Source: Acidobacteriota bacterium (GTDB lineage: Bacteria; Acidobacteriota; Terriglobia; Terriglobales; SCQP01). Taken from it: a DNA stretch of 64,000 bases. The position numbers were made by a program, and so were the translations under genes. Below, piece by piece: positions 1-7,189 of the stretch. The stretch's first letter is position 1; each line of letters begins with the position of its first letter. The stretch covers positions 1-64,000 of the forward strand of contig JAKASR010000012.1 of assembly GCA_021818955.1 (NCBI GenBank). Direction: 5' to 3'. The notes under the pieces were generated by a model, which searched no databases, had not been told where the DNA came from, and saw nothing but the letters and a program-made list of their open reading frames with translations.

Positions 1-2
1 AG

Positions 3-251
3 CATGGACTCGATGACGACCCGCTCGCCGCCCCGCTGCTCGCCTTGCTCGGCCGCGAGCATTACTGGCAAGGCACCGCCCAGGAGCTGGCCTCCGCGCT
101 GCGCCCCGCCGGCTGCGCTATCTCGCCGTTAACTTTAGGTAAGCGACTGCGTCAGCTTCAATCTTTTCTGGCCGTTCAGGGAGTGGACTTTAAGTCGCAA
201 AGGAATAATTCTCAGCGGCTGTATGTTTTTTCGTTACCGGAAGCAGTGTAA
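3..251 (+). CDS. C-terminal end of a primase/helicase-like mobile-element protein (partial, 5' end outside window)
   Basis: The frame is open from the left edge with no start in view, so only the last 82 residues are seen. They contain WQGTAQEL and, further on, LGKRLRQLQ and SQRLYVF. This order (W-x-G-T-A-x-E-L, then a P-x-x-LGK-x-L helix, then a strand ending in an aromatic) resembles the winged-helix tail that closes phage P4/plasmid-type primase-helicases and related DUF3987-like proteins carried by integrated elements. The assignment rests on that small domain only; no helicase or primase motif lies in the window. The TTG at 45 lies inside the domain and is unlikely to be the true start. 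A short-repeat array begins 19 bp after the stop, which fits the edge of an integrated element. No integrase or attachment site is visible. Confidence 0.5.
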   Translation, partial: HGLDDDPLAAPLLALLGREHYWQGTAQELASALRPAGCAISPLTLGKRLRQLQSFLAVQGVDFKSQRNNSQRLYVFSLPEAV

Positions 252-269
252 AAAATCGGATGGTTGCCC

Positions 270-376
270 AGTGACAGTTGGTGACAGTTGGTGACAATTG
301 AAAAACATTCAATTGTCACCAACTAAATTATTGAATTTAATGGAATTAATCCGGATGGTGACAGTAGTGACAATTG
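270..376. repeat. Short-repeat array 1: three direct repeats, inverted copy, AT-rich spacer, distal copies
   Basis: Three head-to-tail 10-mers lie at 271-280, 281-290 and 291-300 (GTGACAGTTG twice, then GTGACAATTG). A 16-bp perfect inverted repeat follows: GTTGGTGACAATTGAA at 287-302 and its complement at 308-323, with a 5-nt loop. After 34 bp of AT-rich DNA two more direct copies occur (358-366 and 367-376). There is no T-tract after the hairpin, so it does not look like an ordinary terminator. The layout is the same as at 60385-60481, although the repeat word differs. Iteron-like protein-binding sites or an element-borne replication/recombination site are possible roles; this is inference. 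The 252-568 gap otherwise holds the dispersed element at 441-482 and the DUF1810 promoter. Confidence 0.85.
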
Positions 377-440
377 ATTTTGATTTTTCCATTGAAAGTT
401 TTGCGGGCAAGAGGCGGCTATTAGCTTTCGGGGCAGCCGT

Positions 441-482
441 TTGCGAAAGCGTCAGCGCCTAAAAGTAAAAGCGGCCGAGCCG
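441..482 (+). repeat. 42-bp dispersed element, copy 1
   Basis: The core begins TTGCGAAAGCGTCAGCGCC and ends AAAAGCGGCCGAGCCG. It is identical over 42 bp to 7227-7268 and closely related to copies at 27979-28022, 45802-45844, 48003-48040 and 55911-55952, all in this orientation. It lies 86 bp before the DUF1810 start codon. No UUCG hairpin precedes this copy. Confidence 0.85.
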
Positions 483-534
483 TTTTCAACCAACTGCAAG
501 GCGCAGCCGCGCTTCCTTCATCGGGCAGATGCCG

Positions 535-562
535 TTGGTAGCTGGCAACTGATAGCTTTAAT
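535..562 (+). promoter_or_regulatory. Predicted promoter of the DUF1810 gene
   Basis: TTGGTA (535-540), a 16-bp spacer and TTTAAT (557-562) form a reasonable vegetative promoter. The expected transcription start, 6-8 nt past the -10 box, falls on the ATG at 569. No Shine-Dalgarno sequence is visible, so a leaderless transcript is likely. Confidence 0.45.
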
Positions 563-568
563 TTAGTC

Positions 569-991
569 ATGCCGGACGATCCTTACAATCTGCAGCGCTT
601 CGTCGATGCCCAGGCCAATGTCTATGCCGGAGTCGTGGCGGAGCTGCGGCGCGGGCAAAAGCAAGGACACTGGATCTGGTTCATCTTTCCCCAGATTCAG
701 GGCCTGGGCTATAGCGAAATGTCGCGCTTTTACGCCCTCGGCTCGCTGGATGAGGCCCGCGCCTACCTGCAACATCCCGTGCTGGGGCCGCGCCTGGAAG
801 CATGCGTCCGGCTGGCGCTCGAACACGGCGCCGCCAGCCCCGAAAGCATTTTCGGCGGGGTGGACGCGCTCAAATTCCGCTCCTCGATGACGCTTTTCGC
901 CGCCGCCGCCCAGGGCAACTCGGTTTTCTCCCAGGCTCTGGAAACCTTCTACCACGGCCAGCCGGATGCCCGAACCCTAAAGTTGCTTTAG
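569..991 (+). CDS. DUF1810 family protein
   Basis: This 140-residue protein matches the DUF1810 family along its length. Recognisable parts are the N-terminal LQRFVDAQ, the conserved GHWIWFIFPQIQGLG segment near residues 32-47, YALGSLDEARAYL (about 55-67) and the C-terminal FRSSMTLFAAAA. Its length is normal for the family. The protein is small and soluble, without a signal peptide or membrane segment. The biochemical role of DUF1810 proteins is not established, so none is proposed. The gene is transcribed alone: a predicted promoter sits directly upstream, and the operator of the toxin-antitoxin pair follows. A dispersed element lies about 90 bp upstream. No sign of truncation. Confidence 0.9.
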   Translation: MPDDPYNLQRFVDAQANVYAGVVAELRRGQKQGHWIWFIFPQIQGLGYSEMSRFYALGSLDEARAYLQHPVLGPRLEACVRLALEHGAASPESIFGGVDALKFRSSMTLFAAAAQGNSVFSQALETFYHGQPDARTLKLL

Positions 992-997
992 CTGGGC

Positions 998-1039
998 TGA
1001 TGATTTTGGCCGGCATACAAAAAATCATCAAATGATGAT
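998..1039. promoter_or_regulatory. Probable autoregulatory operator of the VapBC pair
   Basis: A perfect 7-bp inverted repeat, ATCATCA-AA-TGATGAT, spans 1024-1039 just upstream of the antitoxin start at 1063. A third half-site, TGATGAT, occurs at 998-1004. VapB antitoxins commonly bind such palindromes in their own promoter, alone or with VapC; the binding here is inferred. Confidence 0.6.
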
Positions 1040-1062
1040 AAATTCGGTGATTGAGGTGTTTT

Positions 1063-1263
1063 ATGCGTACTACTCTGGCGCTTGATGATGTATTAATTGC
1101 GGAAGCCCAATCCTTGACCGGCTTGAATGAAAAAACCGGTTTGATACGCGAAGCTTTAAAAGCGTTAATTGAACGCGAGAGCGCCCGGCGTTTGTCGCAG
1201 TTGGGAGGAACGCAACCGAATCTAAAAATGCCCCGGCGACGCCGGATGAGGCTTCAATCATGA
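1063..1263 (+). CDS. vapB: VapB-like type II antitoxin
   Basis: A 66-residue protein starting MRTTLALDDVLI, followed by LTGLNEKTGLIREALKALIE. This is the short ribbon-helix-helix type of N-terminus seen in VapB antitoxins of the DUF2191 kind: a beta strand (TTLALDD) that pairs in the dimer and binds DNA, then two helices. The basic C-terminal tail (residues 42-66) would be the toxin-wrapping part. The ATG at 1063 was preferred to 1051 because the family begins right at this strand. The stop overlaps the toxin start by 4 bp (ATGA), so the two genes are translationally coupled. A palindromic operator lies 24 bp upstream. Confidence 0.8.
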   Translation: MRTTLALDDVLIAEAQSLTGLNEKTGLIREALKALIERESARRLSQLGGTQPNLKMPRRRRMRLQS

Positions 1264-1637
1264 TTCTGGTGGACACCCCGATTTGGATCGATCATCTACG
1301 CGAGGAAAATATTAATTTAAAGCGCTATCTCAATCTCGGCCTCGTTTCTATTCATCCATTTATTATTGGTGAAATCGCGCTCGGTAACCTGTGTGATCGA
1401 AAATTGATATTGCGATTGCTATTGCAGCTTCCTCAAGTCAAAACGGCTAAGGATTGGGAAGTCTATTTGATTATCGAAAAGCATCAATTATGGGGAACTG
1501 GCATCGGATATGTGGATGCTCATCTGTTGGCATCACTACTCTTGACTCCCAATACTCAATTTTGGACGCGAGATCGGAAATTGCAACAGGCTGTTGGAAA
1601 ATGTGATTCCATTCAAAGCGGGCCAATTGTGTATTGA
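1260..1637 (+). CDS. vapC: VapC-like PIN-domain ribonuclease toxin
   Basis: A 125-residue PIN-domain protein. The four acidic residues expected for metal binding are present: D5 (VDTPIWIDH), E38 (IGEIALG), D86 (GYVDAHLL) and D105 (TRDRKL). PIN toxins of type II pairs cleave RNA, often tRNA or rRNA, and are held inactive by the partner antitoxin. Length and motif order are normal, so the toxin is probably functional. It overlaps the antitoxin gene by 4 bp. Its codon use is more AT-rich than the surrounding genes, which is common for horizontally acquired toxin-antitoxin modules and fits the nearby mobile-element remnant. Confidence 0.88.
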   Translation: MILVDTPIWIDHLREENINLKRYLNLGLVSIHPFIIGEIALGNLCDRKLILRLLLQLPQVKTAKDWEVYLIIEKHQLWGTGIGYVDAHLLASLLLTPNTQFWTRDRKLQQAVGKCDSIQSGPIVY

Positions 1638-1662
1638 TAATTAAGGGGTTTTTTCGATCGCA

Positions 1663-2886
1663 ATGCACTCAAAAATTATGAAAAAAGGCCATCTTGTGGT
1701 GGTTTTAGCCGTCGTGTCCATCGCCGCGATCGCCATCCTGGCGCATCGCGCCCGCGCCTCGGTGCGCGTGCCTGCCCTGGAGAAGCCTTTGCCGCCGCCC
1801 ACCGTCGACCCGGCCGCCTATAACGCCAAAATGCTTCAGCTCGCCAATCTGCCGCCCCAAACCGATTGCGCCCCCGCGCGCCGCCGGCTAGAGCCTCGGC
1901 CAGGACGTCAGACGGAGCGGAAGAACCGGCGTCGGACATTGCCCGCCCCGGCCCGCTCCAGCGCCATCGCTATTCATCCCGCCGCCTACGCCGGAAAGCA
2001 ATCCGCGTCGCGGCTGAAAACCATTGGGCGGCGGAAACCCGCGCGGCGGCCACGCCCGTGTCCAGCGCCGCTCTGGCCGGTGCATACCGTCCTTCCCCAG
2101 GCCGGCGCGTTGCTGCCTTTCAAGCGCATTGTCACTTATTACGGCAACTTCTATTCCCGCCAGATGGGCATTTTAGGCCAATATCCGCCAGCTCAGGTGA
2201 TTGCCCGGCTGCGGGCGCAGGCGGCCGCCTGGGCCCGGGCCGATCCTTCCACCCCGGTCGAGCTGGCGCTGGATTACATCGCGGTTTCGGCGCAGCAGGC
2301 GCCCGGGCGTTCCGGCCGATACCGCATGCGCATGCCCGGCGGCCAGATTGACAAAGCCCTGCGGATGGCGCGGCAAATTCACGGGCTGCTGTTTCTCGAT
2401 GTGCAACCCGGCTGGAGCACGGTGCAAGCCGAGGTGCCGCCGCTGGCGAAATATCTCCAACAGCCGAATGTCGAGCTGGCGCTCGATCCGGAATTCGCCT
2501 TGATCCGGGGCAAGCGCCCCGGCAAATACCGGGGCACGCTCAACGCCGCCGCGATCAACTTCGCCGCGCGCTTTTTGGCCAAACTGGTCGCGCGGAATCA
2601 TCTGCCGCCGAAACTGCTCGTCATCCACCGCTTTACCCAGCGCATGGTCACCGGTTCCGGCCGCATACGGCCCTTGCCTCAGGTCGAGATTGTCATGGAT
2701 ATGGACGGCTTCGGCTCGCCCGCCGAAAAGATTTCAGCTTATAGGGATTTTATCGAGCGTCGCCCGGTGCAGTTTACCGGCTTCAAGCTGTTCTACAAAA
2801 ACGATGTGAAATGGGGCGGCCACCTCATGACCCCCGCCGAAGTGCTGCGGCTCTCGCCTCGCCCCAGTTTTATCCTCTACCAGTGA
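1663..2886 (+). CDS. Conserved secreted or membrane-anchored protein of unknown function
   Basis: A 407-residue protein with one N-terminal hydrophobic segment (residues 9-27) that could be a signal peptide or anchor. From about residue 150 on (RIVTYYGNFYSRQMGILGQ, DYIAVSAQQAPG, LFLDVQPGWSTV, LALDPEFAL, KLLVIHRFT, MDMDGFGSPAEK, FTGFKLFYKND) it matches a conserved extracytoplasmic family known to me mainly from Actinobacteria and Acidobacteria; its function is unknown. Residues about 68-145 are unusually rich in Arg and Pro and look unlike either side, so two compensating frameshifts or a degenerate linker are possible. The start is uncertain between 1663 and 1678. It converges on hemH with a 9-bp gap. 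Confidence 0.7.
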   Translation: MHSKIMKKGHLVVVLAVVSIAAIAILAHRARASVRVPALEKPLPPPTVDPAAYNAKMLQLANLPPQTDCAPARRRLEPRPGRQTERKNRRRTLPAPARSSAIAIHPAAYAGKQSASRLKTIGRRKPARRPRPCPAPLWPVHTVLPQAGALLPFKRIVTYYGNFYSRQMGILGQYPPAQVIARLRAQAAAWARADPSTPVELALDYIAVSAQQAPGRSGRYRMRMPGGQIDKALRMARQIHGLLFLDVQPGWSTVQAEVPPLAKYLQQPNVELALDPEFALIRGKRPGKYRGTLNAAAINFAARFLAKLVARNHLPPKLLVIHRFTQRMVTGSGRIRPLPQVEIVMDMDGFGSPAEKISAYRDFIERRPVQFTGFKLFYKNDVKWGGHLMTPAEVLRLSPRPSFILYQ

Positions 2887-2895
2887 ATTGCTAAA

Positions 2896-3933
2896 TTACC
2901 GGGGGGAGGCCTGAACCACGCAGCACTCGGGCGCGCATGCGTCTTCGGGGGCGGCAAGTTGTCCGAGGGCGCGGCGGGGGCGGGAAGGCTCGAGCTGTTC
3001 TTCCACCAGCTCGCGCGCCAGGGAAATGAACTCCGGCTGCTCGGCGATGGCCGCGGCGCGCGTCCAGCCCAACCCCAGGGATTCGGCCAACTGCCTGGCC
3101 TCGATATCCAGGTCGTAGGCGACTTCCATGTGGTCGGAAAGGAAGCCGATGGGCGCGACCACCACCTGCGCGCCGGGAAACTCGCGGGCCAGGCGCCGCA
3201 GTTCGGCATCCAGCGCCGGCTCCAGCCAGGGCTGTGCCGGCGGGCCGCTGCGGCTCTGCCAAGCCTGGCTCCAGCTTTCAATCGCGATGCCATTTTCGAG
3301 CAGCGCTTCCAGCACCAGCGCGCAGGCTTCCCGCAGTTGCGCTTCGTAGGGAGAGCTTCTGGCCATCGCCAGCGGAATGCTATGAGCGGTGAACAGTAGA
3401 TGGGTAAGCTGCCGCTCGCCCTGCCGCATGGCGGCGCGAATCGCGCCGGCGGCGGCGGCGATGAAGCGGGGATGGTTGAAAAACAGGCGCAGCTTGCGCA
3501 GCTCCGGCGCGCCCGCGCCGGCGGCGGCGCGGGCGCGCTCGAGATCTTCCAGGTATTGCCGGCAGCCGGAATAGGAGCCAAACGCCGAAGTGGCCAGCAC
3601 CAGCGCGCGGCGCGCGCCGTCGGCGCGCATGCGGCGCACCGTATCCCCCAGCCAGGGATACCAGTTGCGGTTGCCCCAATAGAGCGGCAGTGCCAGCCCA
3701 TGGGCGCGGAAATCGGCATCGAGCGCGGCCAGCAGCCGGCGATTGTCGCGGTTTAGCGGGCTGCGCCCGCCGAAGCCGCGGTAATGCTCCGCCACCGCCA
3801 GCAGCCGGGCGCGTGGCACGTTGCGCCCGCGCAGCACCGTTTCCAGAAACGGCAGCACGTCGGCCTCGGCTTCGGGGCCGCCAAAGGAGAGCAGAAGGAA
3901 CGCGTCGAATGCGGGTTGGTTTGACCCCGGCAT
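2896..3933 (-). CDS. hemH: Ferrochelatase, probably coproporphyrin III type
   Basis: A 345-residue ferrochelatase that inserts Fe2+ into a porphyrin late in heme synthesis. Visible motifs are LLLSFGGPE near the N-terminus, YRGFGGRSPL (51-60), FTAHSIP with the metal-binding H184, and SDHMEVAYDLD with E270. C124 (YSGCRQY) and three C-terminal cysteines (C333, C337, C338) lie where actinobacterial ferrochelatases bind a [2Fe-2S] cluster, although the C-terminal spacing is not identical; a cluster here is inferred. The HemQ-like gene at 36790-37536 suggests the coproporphyrin-dependent route, in which this enzyme acts on coproporphyrin III. AAGGA lies just before the ATG. The gene stands alone and diverges from the transporter-like gene at 4024. 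Confidence 0.92.
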   Translation of the reverse strand: MPGSNQPAFDAFLLLSFGGPEAEADVLPFLETVLRGRNVPRARLLAVAEHYRGFGGRSPLNRDNRRLLAALDADFRAHGLALPLYWGNRNWYPWLGDTVRRMRADGARRALVLATSAFGSYSGCRQYLEDLERARAAAGAGAPELRKLRLFFNHPRFIAAAAGAIRAAMRQGERQLTHLLFTAHSIPLAMARSSPYEAQLREACALVLEALLENGIAIESWSQAWQSRSGPPAQPWLEPALDAELRRLAREFPGAQVVVAPIGFLSDHMEVAYDLDIEARQLAESLGLGWTRAAAIAEQPEFISLARELVEEQLEPSRPRRALGQLAAPEDACAPECCVVQASPR

Positions 3934-4023
3934 GAATCCTTAGTATGGCTCGAAGCGAGCGGTCCCAGGTTAGCTCCGGCTGATCCCCGCGCCAGGAAGC
4001 AAGCGATAATAAGAGCCTTGGCA

Positions 4024-4866
4024 ATGCCCATGAGCTTGGGGCTGATTTTAATTTTGTCGCTGCTGCTGGGCGTTGTGCATGGCCTGGCGCCGGACGAGCA
4101 TACCTGGCCCATCACTTTCAGCTACGCCATTGGCAGCTACAGCCGGCGCGGCGGCATGCGCGCCGGCTTGCTGTTTTCCGCCACCTTCGCCCTGCAGCGG
4201 GCGATTGCCTGCGAGCTGGCCTGGTTCATGCTGGCTCGCCTGCTGCAAACGCCCTTGTGGAACGATCTGATCTATCTGGTGGCGGGCGCGATTATGGTCT
4301 GGTCGGGCGCCTATATTCTGCGCTTTTGCCGCATTCCGCATTTTTTTCATAGCCACCGCCTGCAATATCCGCAGCCGGAACACCATCCCATGTGGCGCAA
4401 TATGCCGCTGGTGCACGGCTTCATCGCCGGCTGGGGCACCGGTGCTTTCGCCATCATTCTCTATACCGTGCTGGTGCCGGCCACGCACAGTCCGTATCTG
4501 GCCTTTTTGCCGGGGCTGTTCTTTGGCCTGGGCACGATGCTGATGCAAATGCTGATCGGCTCGATTTTCGGCGCCTGGATGGCGCGCCGCAAGCTGGATG
4601 ACGCCACCCGCACCCAGGTGGCGCAAAAAACCGCCGGACGCACGCTGCTCGGTACCGGCATCGTCTTCGTTGTGCTCGGCCTGGCCGACTTGAGCGGTCC
4701 GGCTAGTTGGCGGGCCTGGCTGCGCCAGCCGCTGGCGCCGCACCTGCCCATGGATCGCGATCTGTTGCTGGTGCTGCTGGTGCTGCTGGCCGTGGCGTTT
4801 TGGTCGCTGCGGCGCTCGGTGCGGGAAGTCAGGCCGGCAACAAAGGAAGCAAACGAAGCGAACTAA
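4024..4866 (+). CDS. Multi-pass membrane protein, NicO/TauE-like transporter
   Basis: About 280 residues with six or so hydrophobic segments: near the N-terminus, around 45-70, 80-95, 130-155, 160-180, 205-222 and the C-terminal stretch 240-260. The first helix carries VHGLAPDEHTWP, a His/Asp-rich motif resembling the HX4DH-type signature of nickel/cobalt transporters of the NicO/NixA class, and there is a second His cluster (HFFHSHRLQYPQPEHH) in a loop. A metal efflux role is plausible but not proven; the TauE/SafE or DsbD-like membrane fold is an alternative. The ATG at 4024 was chosen over TTG at 4018; 4030 is also possible. Diverges from hemH and is followed by a terminator. Confidence 0.55.
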   Translation: MPMSLGLILILSLLLGVVHGLAPDEHTWPITFSYAIGSYSRRGGMRAGLLFSATFALQRAIACELAWFMLARLLQTPLWNDLIYLVAGAIMVWSGAYILRFCRIPHFFHSHRLQYPQPEHHPMWRNMPLVHGFIAGWGTGAFAIILYTVLVPATHSPYLAFLPGLFFGLGTMLMQMLIGSIFGAWMARRKLDDATRTQVAQKTAGRTLLGTGIVFVVLGLADLSGPASWRAWLRQPLAPHLPMDRDLLLVLLVLLAVAFWSLRRSVREVRPATKEANEAN

Positions 4867-4901
4867 AGCGGGTAAAAGCGGGTTAAACGGCACGCACGCC
4901 G

Positions 4902-4941
4902 CGCCGCCCCGTCCCGCAAAGCGGGACGGGACGGCGGTTTT
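4902..4941 (+). terminator. Rho-independent terminator
   Basis: A GC-rich stem (GTCCCGC-AAA-GCGGGAC core, extended by CCGCC/GGCGG with one bulge) is followed by four T residues. It lies between the convergent genes ending at 4866 (+) and 4968 (-). Confidence 0.75.
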
Positions 4942-4967
4942 CTCTGGAGGAGAAAAGCCCATAGCGC

Positions 4968-5795
4968 TTACGGCAGCGAGAGCTGAAACCGCCTGGCCCG
5001 GAAGCGGCGGCCGAACCCGGCTGCGTCTTGCGGCGCCGGTTCTTCCGTCTCCGGCAAGCTTTCGGGCTGGCGATGCAGCCGGAAAATCAGATCCTGGCGG
5101 CGGCCGGTATGGAACTTGCGCAGCAGGCCGGCGACGTGGAATTTGACCGTGCGCTCGGAAATGTTCAGCCGCACGGCGATTTCCTTGTTGCTCAACTGCT
5201 CCAGCACCAGATCGAGCACCTCGCGCTCGCGCGGGCTGAGCCGCGCCAGTGGCGCCAGGCGCTGGGCGATGGGTACGCGCCCCAGCAGTTCATCGAGAAA
5301 TTGCGACAACAGCCGGCGCGGCGCCCAATACGCTCCCGCCTGCAGGTAACGGATCGCCCAGGGCAACTCCCGCCCCAGGCGGCGATACCGCACCAGCCCG
5401 CGCACTCCCATCAACAGCAGCGAGAGCGCCACGCGAGGCGGGAATTCGTCCCCCACCGCCAGCAATTTGGGCTCTTCGGCCGTGGAGGGCAATTCGGCCA
5501 ATACGCTTTCCAGCAGCCGATGCGTATGCACGTCCACGATCCAGATGGGGCAGCGCGAGAGCTGGGCGCAGCGTTCCCGTATGGGACTGGCGGCATCGGG
5601 TAACTGGAAGGGAAGTTCCACCTGGCAGGCGGCAACCTCGTAAGCCTGCCGGGGCAGGCAGGCCTGCAGGCGCTCCAGCATGACCGGATGGCTGGAAAAG
5701 ATGGCCACGCTCACTGGCGCGGCGGCGGTTCTTTCCGTTTTTTTGGCCGCAGCCTTGCCCGAGTTTAACGATTCCAACCGCGCGAATGCCGACAT
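4968..5795 (-). CDS. LuxR/NarL-type transcription regulator with degenerate receiver domain
   Basis: A 275-residue regulator. Residues about 28-165 have the size and strand/helix pattern of a response-regulator receiver (VSVAIFSSHPVMLERLQ, PIWIVDVH, KLLAVGDEF, GVRGLVRY), but the acidic triad is incomplete, so normal phosphorylation is doubtful. Residues about 186-240 are a clear LuxR-type helix-turn-helix (LSPREREVLDLVLE, SNKEIAVRLNISERTVKFH). The C-terminal tail is Arg/Pro-rich. AGGAG precedes the ATG by 7 nt. The gene diverges from dinB over a 287-bp gap. Targets cannot be read from the sequence. Confidence 0.85.
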   Translation of the reverse strand: MSAFARLESLNSGKAAAKKTERTAAAPVSVAIFSSHPVMLERLQACLPRQAYEVAACQVELPFQLPDAASPIRERCAQLSRCPIWIVDVHTHRLLESVLAELPSTAEEPKLLAVGDEFPPRVALSLLLMGVRGLVRYRRLGRELPWAIRYLQAGAYWAPRRLLSQFLDELLGRVPIAQRLAPLARLSPREREVLDLVLEQLSNKEIAVRLNISERTVKFHVAGLLRKFHTGRRQDLIFRLHRQPESLPETEEPAPQDAAGFGRRFRARRFQLSLP

Positions 5796-5936
5796 GCGAC
5801 GCTCCTATCGCGGCCTCCAAGGGCCATAAAATTTCGGAACGCAAGGAGCGCAAACCTTACCGGAATTCTACACGCCATTCCCTGAAAATGGACTAAGGCG
5901 AATAACCCATATCGCGGTGCAATCGAGCTGTGCCAT

Positions 5937-5961
5937 AAGCGTTAACGGCCGAGTCGGACAG
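5937..5961 (+). repeat. Short derivative of the dispersed element
   Basis: AAGCGTTAACGGCCGAGTCG and the next five bases are nearly identical to 55638-55662 and look like the 42-bp element with its central A-rich part deleted: both begin AAGCGT and end in CGGCCGAG-type sequence. It lies in the gap between the LuxR-type gene and dinB. Confidence 0.55.
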
Positions 5962-6082
5962 AAGTATTCTCAGGCTCGCCCGGTATCCGCATGCAAAACC
6001 GAAAGTTTTGCGCCTGGCCTGCTTGCAGCTATGCTCGGCTTATCGCCTTTCCGCGTGGGCGCGGCAGGGCCATTCACGCGGC

Positions 6083-7141
6083 ATGCGCAAAATTTTGCAC
6101 ATCGACATGGATGCTTTCTACGCCTCGGTCGAGCAGCGCGACCAGCCGGCTTTGCGCGGCCGGCCGGTGATTGTCGCCTGGCGCGGCCCGCGTTCCGTGG
6201 TCTGCGCGGCATCGTATGAAGCCCGCAAATTCGGCGTGCGCTCGGCGATGCCCGCGGCGCGCGCCGAACGGCTGTGCCCGGAAGCGGTATTCATCGCTCC
6301 GGATTTTTCCCGCTATCGCGCCGTATCGCTGCGGGCGCGCGAAATTTTTCGCCGCCATACCGATTGCGTCGAGCCGCTCTCGCTCGATGAAGCTTATCTG
6401 GATGTAACCGAAAACAAAACCGGCCTGCCCTCGGCCACGCGCGTGGCCGAAACCATTCGCCGCCAGATTCGCGAGGAATTGCGCCTGACCGCCTCGGCGG
6501 GGGTGGCGCCCAATAAATTTCTGGCGAAAATCGCCTCCGACTGGCGTAAGCCCGACGGCTTGTTCGTGATTCGTCCGGCGGAGGTGGAGCGTTTCCTCGC
6601 GACGCTGGCGGTGGGCAAGCTGCCGGGCGTGGGCCGCGTCACGGAAACCAAGCTGGCGCGGCTGGGCATCGCCACCCTGGGCGATCTGCGCCGGCTGGAA
6701 CCGGCGCGGCTGGCAGCCCAATTCGGCCGCTATGGCGGCCGCTTATACGAACTGGCGCGCGGCATTGACGAAAGCCCGGTCGAACCCAACCGGCCCACGC
6801 AATCCATTTCCGCCGAAGACACGGTCGAGCGCGACCTGCGGCTGGGTGAGATGGAGCCGCTGATCCGCCGCTTGGCGGAAAAGGTCTGGGCCGCTTCCCG
6901 GAAACAGCGCCGGCGGGCGCGCACTGTGGTGTTGAAGCTGAAGACCAGCGATTTCAAAGTGCTGACCCGCAGCCAGTCGCCGCGTCCGTTTCCCGCCTCC
7001 AGCGGCGAGTTGGCCGAGTTGGCGCTGGCGCTGCGGGCGCGGGTGGGCCTCGATCCTCGCCGGCTTTACCGCCTGGTGGGCGTAGGGCTGAGCAATTTCC
7101 GCGATCCGGAGGATGCGGGTATGCCGGGCTTATTCGGCTAA
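6083..7141 (+). CDS. dinB: DNA polymerase IV (Y family)
   Basis: A 352-residue translesion polymerase. The palm carries D8 (HIDMDAFYASVEQRD) and D102/E103 (PLSLDEAYLDV), the three metal-binding carboxylates; Y13 sits at the steric-gate position. SAGVAPNKFLAKIASDWRKPDG and the thumb helix-hairpin-helix KLPGVGRVTETKLARLGI follow, then the little-finger domain. A clamp-binding-like tail (AGMPGLFG) ends the protein. The ATG at 6083 was preferred to 6008 because Pol IV begins with this M-R-K-I-L-H-I-D segment. Such polymerases bypass damaged bases with low fidelity, usually under DNA-damage control. No LexA-type operator was recognised upstream. Confidence 0.95.
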   Translation: MRKILHIDMDAFYASVEQRDQPALRGRPVIVAWRGPRSVVCAASYEARKFGVRSAMPAARAERLCPEAVFIAPDFSRYRAVSLRAREIFRRHTDCVEPLSLDEAYLDVTENKTGLPSATRVAETIRRQIREELRLTASAGVAPNKFLAKIASDWRKPDGLFVIRPAEVERFLATLAVGKLPGVGRVTETKLARLGIATLGDLRRLEPARLAAQFGRYGGRLYELARGIDESPVEPNRPTQSISAEDTVERDLRLGEMEPLIRRLAEKVWAASRKQRRRARTVVLKLKTSDFKVLTRSQSPRPFPASSGELAELALALRARVGLDPRRLYRLVGVGLSNFRDPEDAGMPGLFG

Positions 7142-7189
7142 ATGCAACCGCCATGCCCGCAGCCGCTCTTCATACGGATGCGGCCATCC

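Noticed and set aside
287-323. 16-bp hairpin as a terminator of the primase-like gene
   Set aside because: No T-run follows, and the stem is formed by the repeat word itself, as in array 2.
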